Assembly (NCBI GenBank): GCA_900129675.1 | Contig: FSRD01000001.1 | Coordinates: 5,941,501-6,005,500, forward strand | From: Bradyrhizobium erythrophlei | Lineage (GTDB): Bacteria > Pseudomonadota > Alphaproteobacteria > Rhizobiales > Xanthobacteraceae | Length of the DNA stretch: 64,000 nucleotides | Direction of reading: 5' to 3' | Shown: positions 63,314-64,000 of the stretch, in pieces | How positions within the stretch are numbered: position 1 is the first letter of the stretch | Layout of the letters: each line of letters starts with the position of its first letter | The notes under the pieces: model-generated | Databases searched by the model: none | Told to the model about the DNA's origin: nothing | The model's input: only the letters and a program-made list of their open reading frames with translations | Position numbers and translations under genes: made by a program

Positions 63314-64000
63314 GCGCCAATCGCGCGTCAAGTGACGTAACGAGCAACCGTCTGCCGATAGGCCATTCCTCAACCTGCTCGACGCGATCCACTTCGCCAC
63401 TGGAGAGGACCGCAAAGCGCTCGACCGCGTTCTGGAGATCCTCCAAACCCAAGGTGGGATCGGCAAGCGAGCCATGGAGGTCGCCAACCAGACGATGGGC
63501 TGTTCCGGGCCGCAGTGAATAATCCGAAGACCGTCATCAATCATGTTGGTTGCAGCCGCTGTCTATGGCCGAACTGTAATGTGAGAGCGGGCGGCGGTAG
63601 ATTCGTTCAACTGTGCACATAATGGTAATTTGTTATCGAGTTGCCGTCACAGTCAGGTGCTGGCTCCGGTCCGTCGCACCTAAGATCATTCAGCTTGTGA
63701 ATGAGTGTCTAGAAGTTGTCGCTGAAAGGCACCTATCGCTGGTCAAACTGTCATTGCAGGTAACGAAGATGCGAACGCTTGAAGCAAGCGTTGCCGATAA
63801 CGGTCCGCGACCTTCTCAGCGCGCCTGACATCGTCCTGTGAGTACACCGGGATGAGGTGTCCCATAGAATTCACTATGGGCGCTAGGCGCTCTTGGGGGC
63901 GGGCCCGGACCGCAGTTCAAACTTCAAGCCGTCGCTATTTACAAAGAACAGAGGGGCTGACTGGACTGAACCAAAGGCCGCTGCTGTGAGAGGTCCCCCA
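63314..64000. other. window end, no assignable gene
   Basis: Frames at 63360-63520 on both strands and a 71-codon plus frame at 63613-63828 (MHIMVICYRVAVTVRCWLRS) show no family or ribosome site. I cannot support a gene here; a truncated gene crossing the right edge is possible. Confidence 0.35.

Overview
This window looks like an accessory, mobile-element-rich stretch of a Bradyrhizobium-type alphaproteobacterial genome. The evidence is family-level recognition only: high G+C coding sequence, FixJ-type regulators, very long Ser/Thr-kinase/ATPase/histidine-kinase hybrids, SorAB sulfite dehydrogenase, cyclase-ATPase-TPR regulators, and rhizobial IS types (ISNCY, ISL3, IS30, IS66, IS3 and an integrase-core family). 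No rRNA, intact tRNA or CRISPR array was found.

1-8 kb: an IS end has truncated a hybrid histidine kinase. Behind it follow a FixJ-like regulator, a receiver-only protein and a broken second kinase. On the minus strand lies a complete EmrB-EmrA-OprM-type efflux operon. 8-13 kb: remnants (HD hydrolase, ISL3 transposase, DUF1801) surround an alpha/beta-hydrolase/cyclase fusion and a sorA-sorB pair in which sorA carries a frameshift. 13-24 kb: a ~1950-residue kinase/ATPase/GAF/PAS/histidine kinase, small genes, and a di-heme peroxidase and a Tat-exported HD protein that share a hairpin-bearing leader. A decayed duplicate of the giant kinase's 5' end lies next to a mini-kinase lacking its phospho-histidine. 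24-31 kb: a winged-helix STAND regulator, a complete ISNCY element with a 26-bp terminal repeat, and an integrase-core IS.

31-46 kb: a segment that looks like an integrated element, bracketed by two same-orientation copies of one IS (29936-31028 and 44553-45591). It holds a tyrosine recombinase, serine-recombinase/DUF2924 remnants, an excisionase-like protein, and a protein with four tandem winged-helix (HARE-HTH-like) repeats. It also holds a six-gene operon (44109 to 38418, minus): two PD-(D/E)XK-like proteins (one DUF2130), a Lon/MoxR-like AAA+ ATPase, a calcineurin-like phosphoesterase and two small unknowns. A divergent XRE regulator sits over a palindromic operator. This operon is the best candidate for an undescribed, possibly defensive, system.

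46-52 kb: two NTF2-like proteins precede a SAM-cyclase-ATPase-TPR protein, then a 2-keto-4-pentenoate hydratase-like gene and oxidase and NTF2 relics. 52-59 kb: a DUF4238/SEC-C gene cut by an IS3-family element, small genes and another integrase-core IS. 59-64 kb: a second tyrosine recombinase followed by a two-gene unit (unknown protein plus uracil-DNA-glycosylase-like protein, the second defence candidate), IS66/LuxR debris, and an L,D-transpeptidase.
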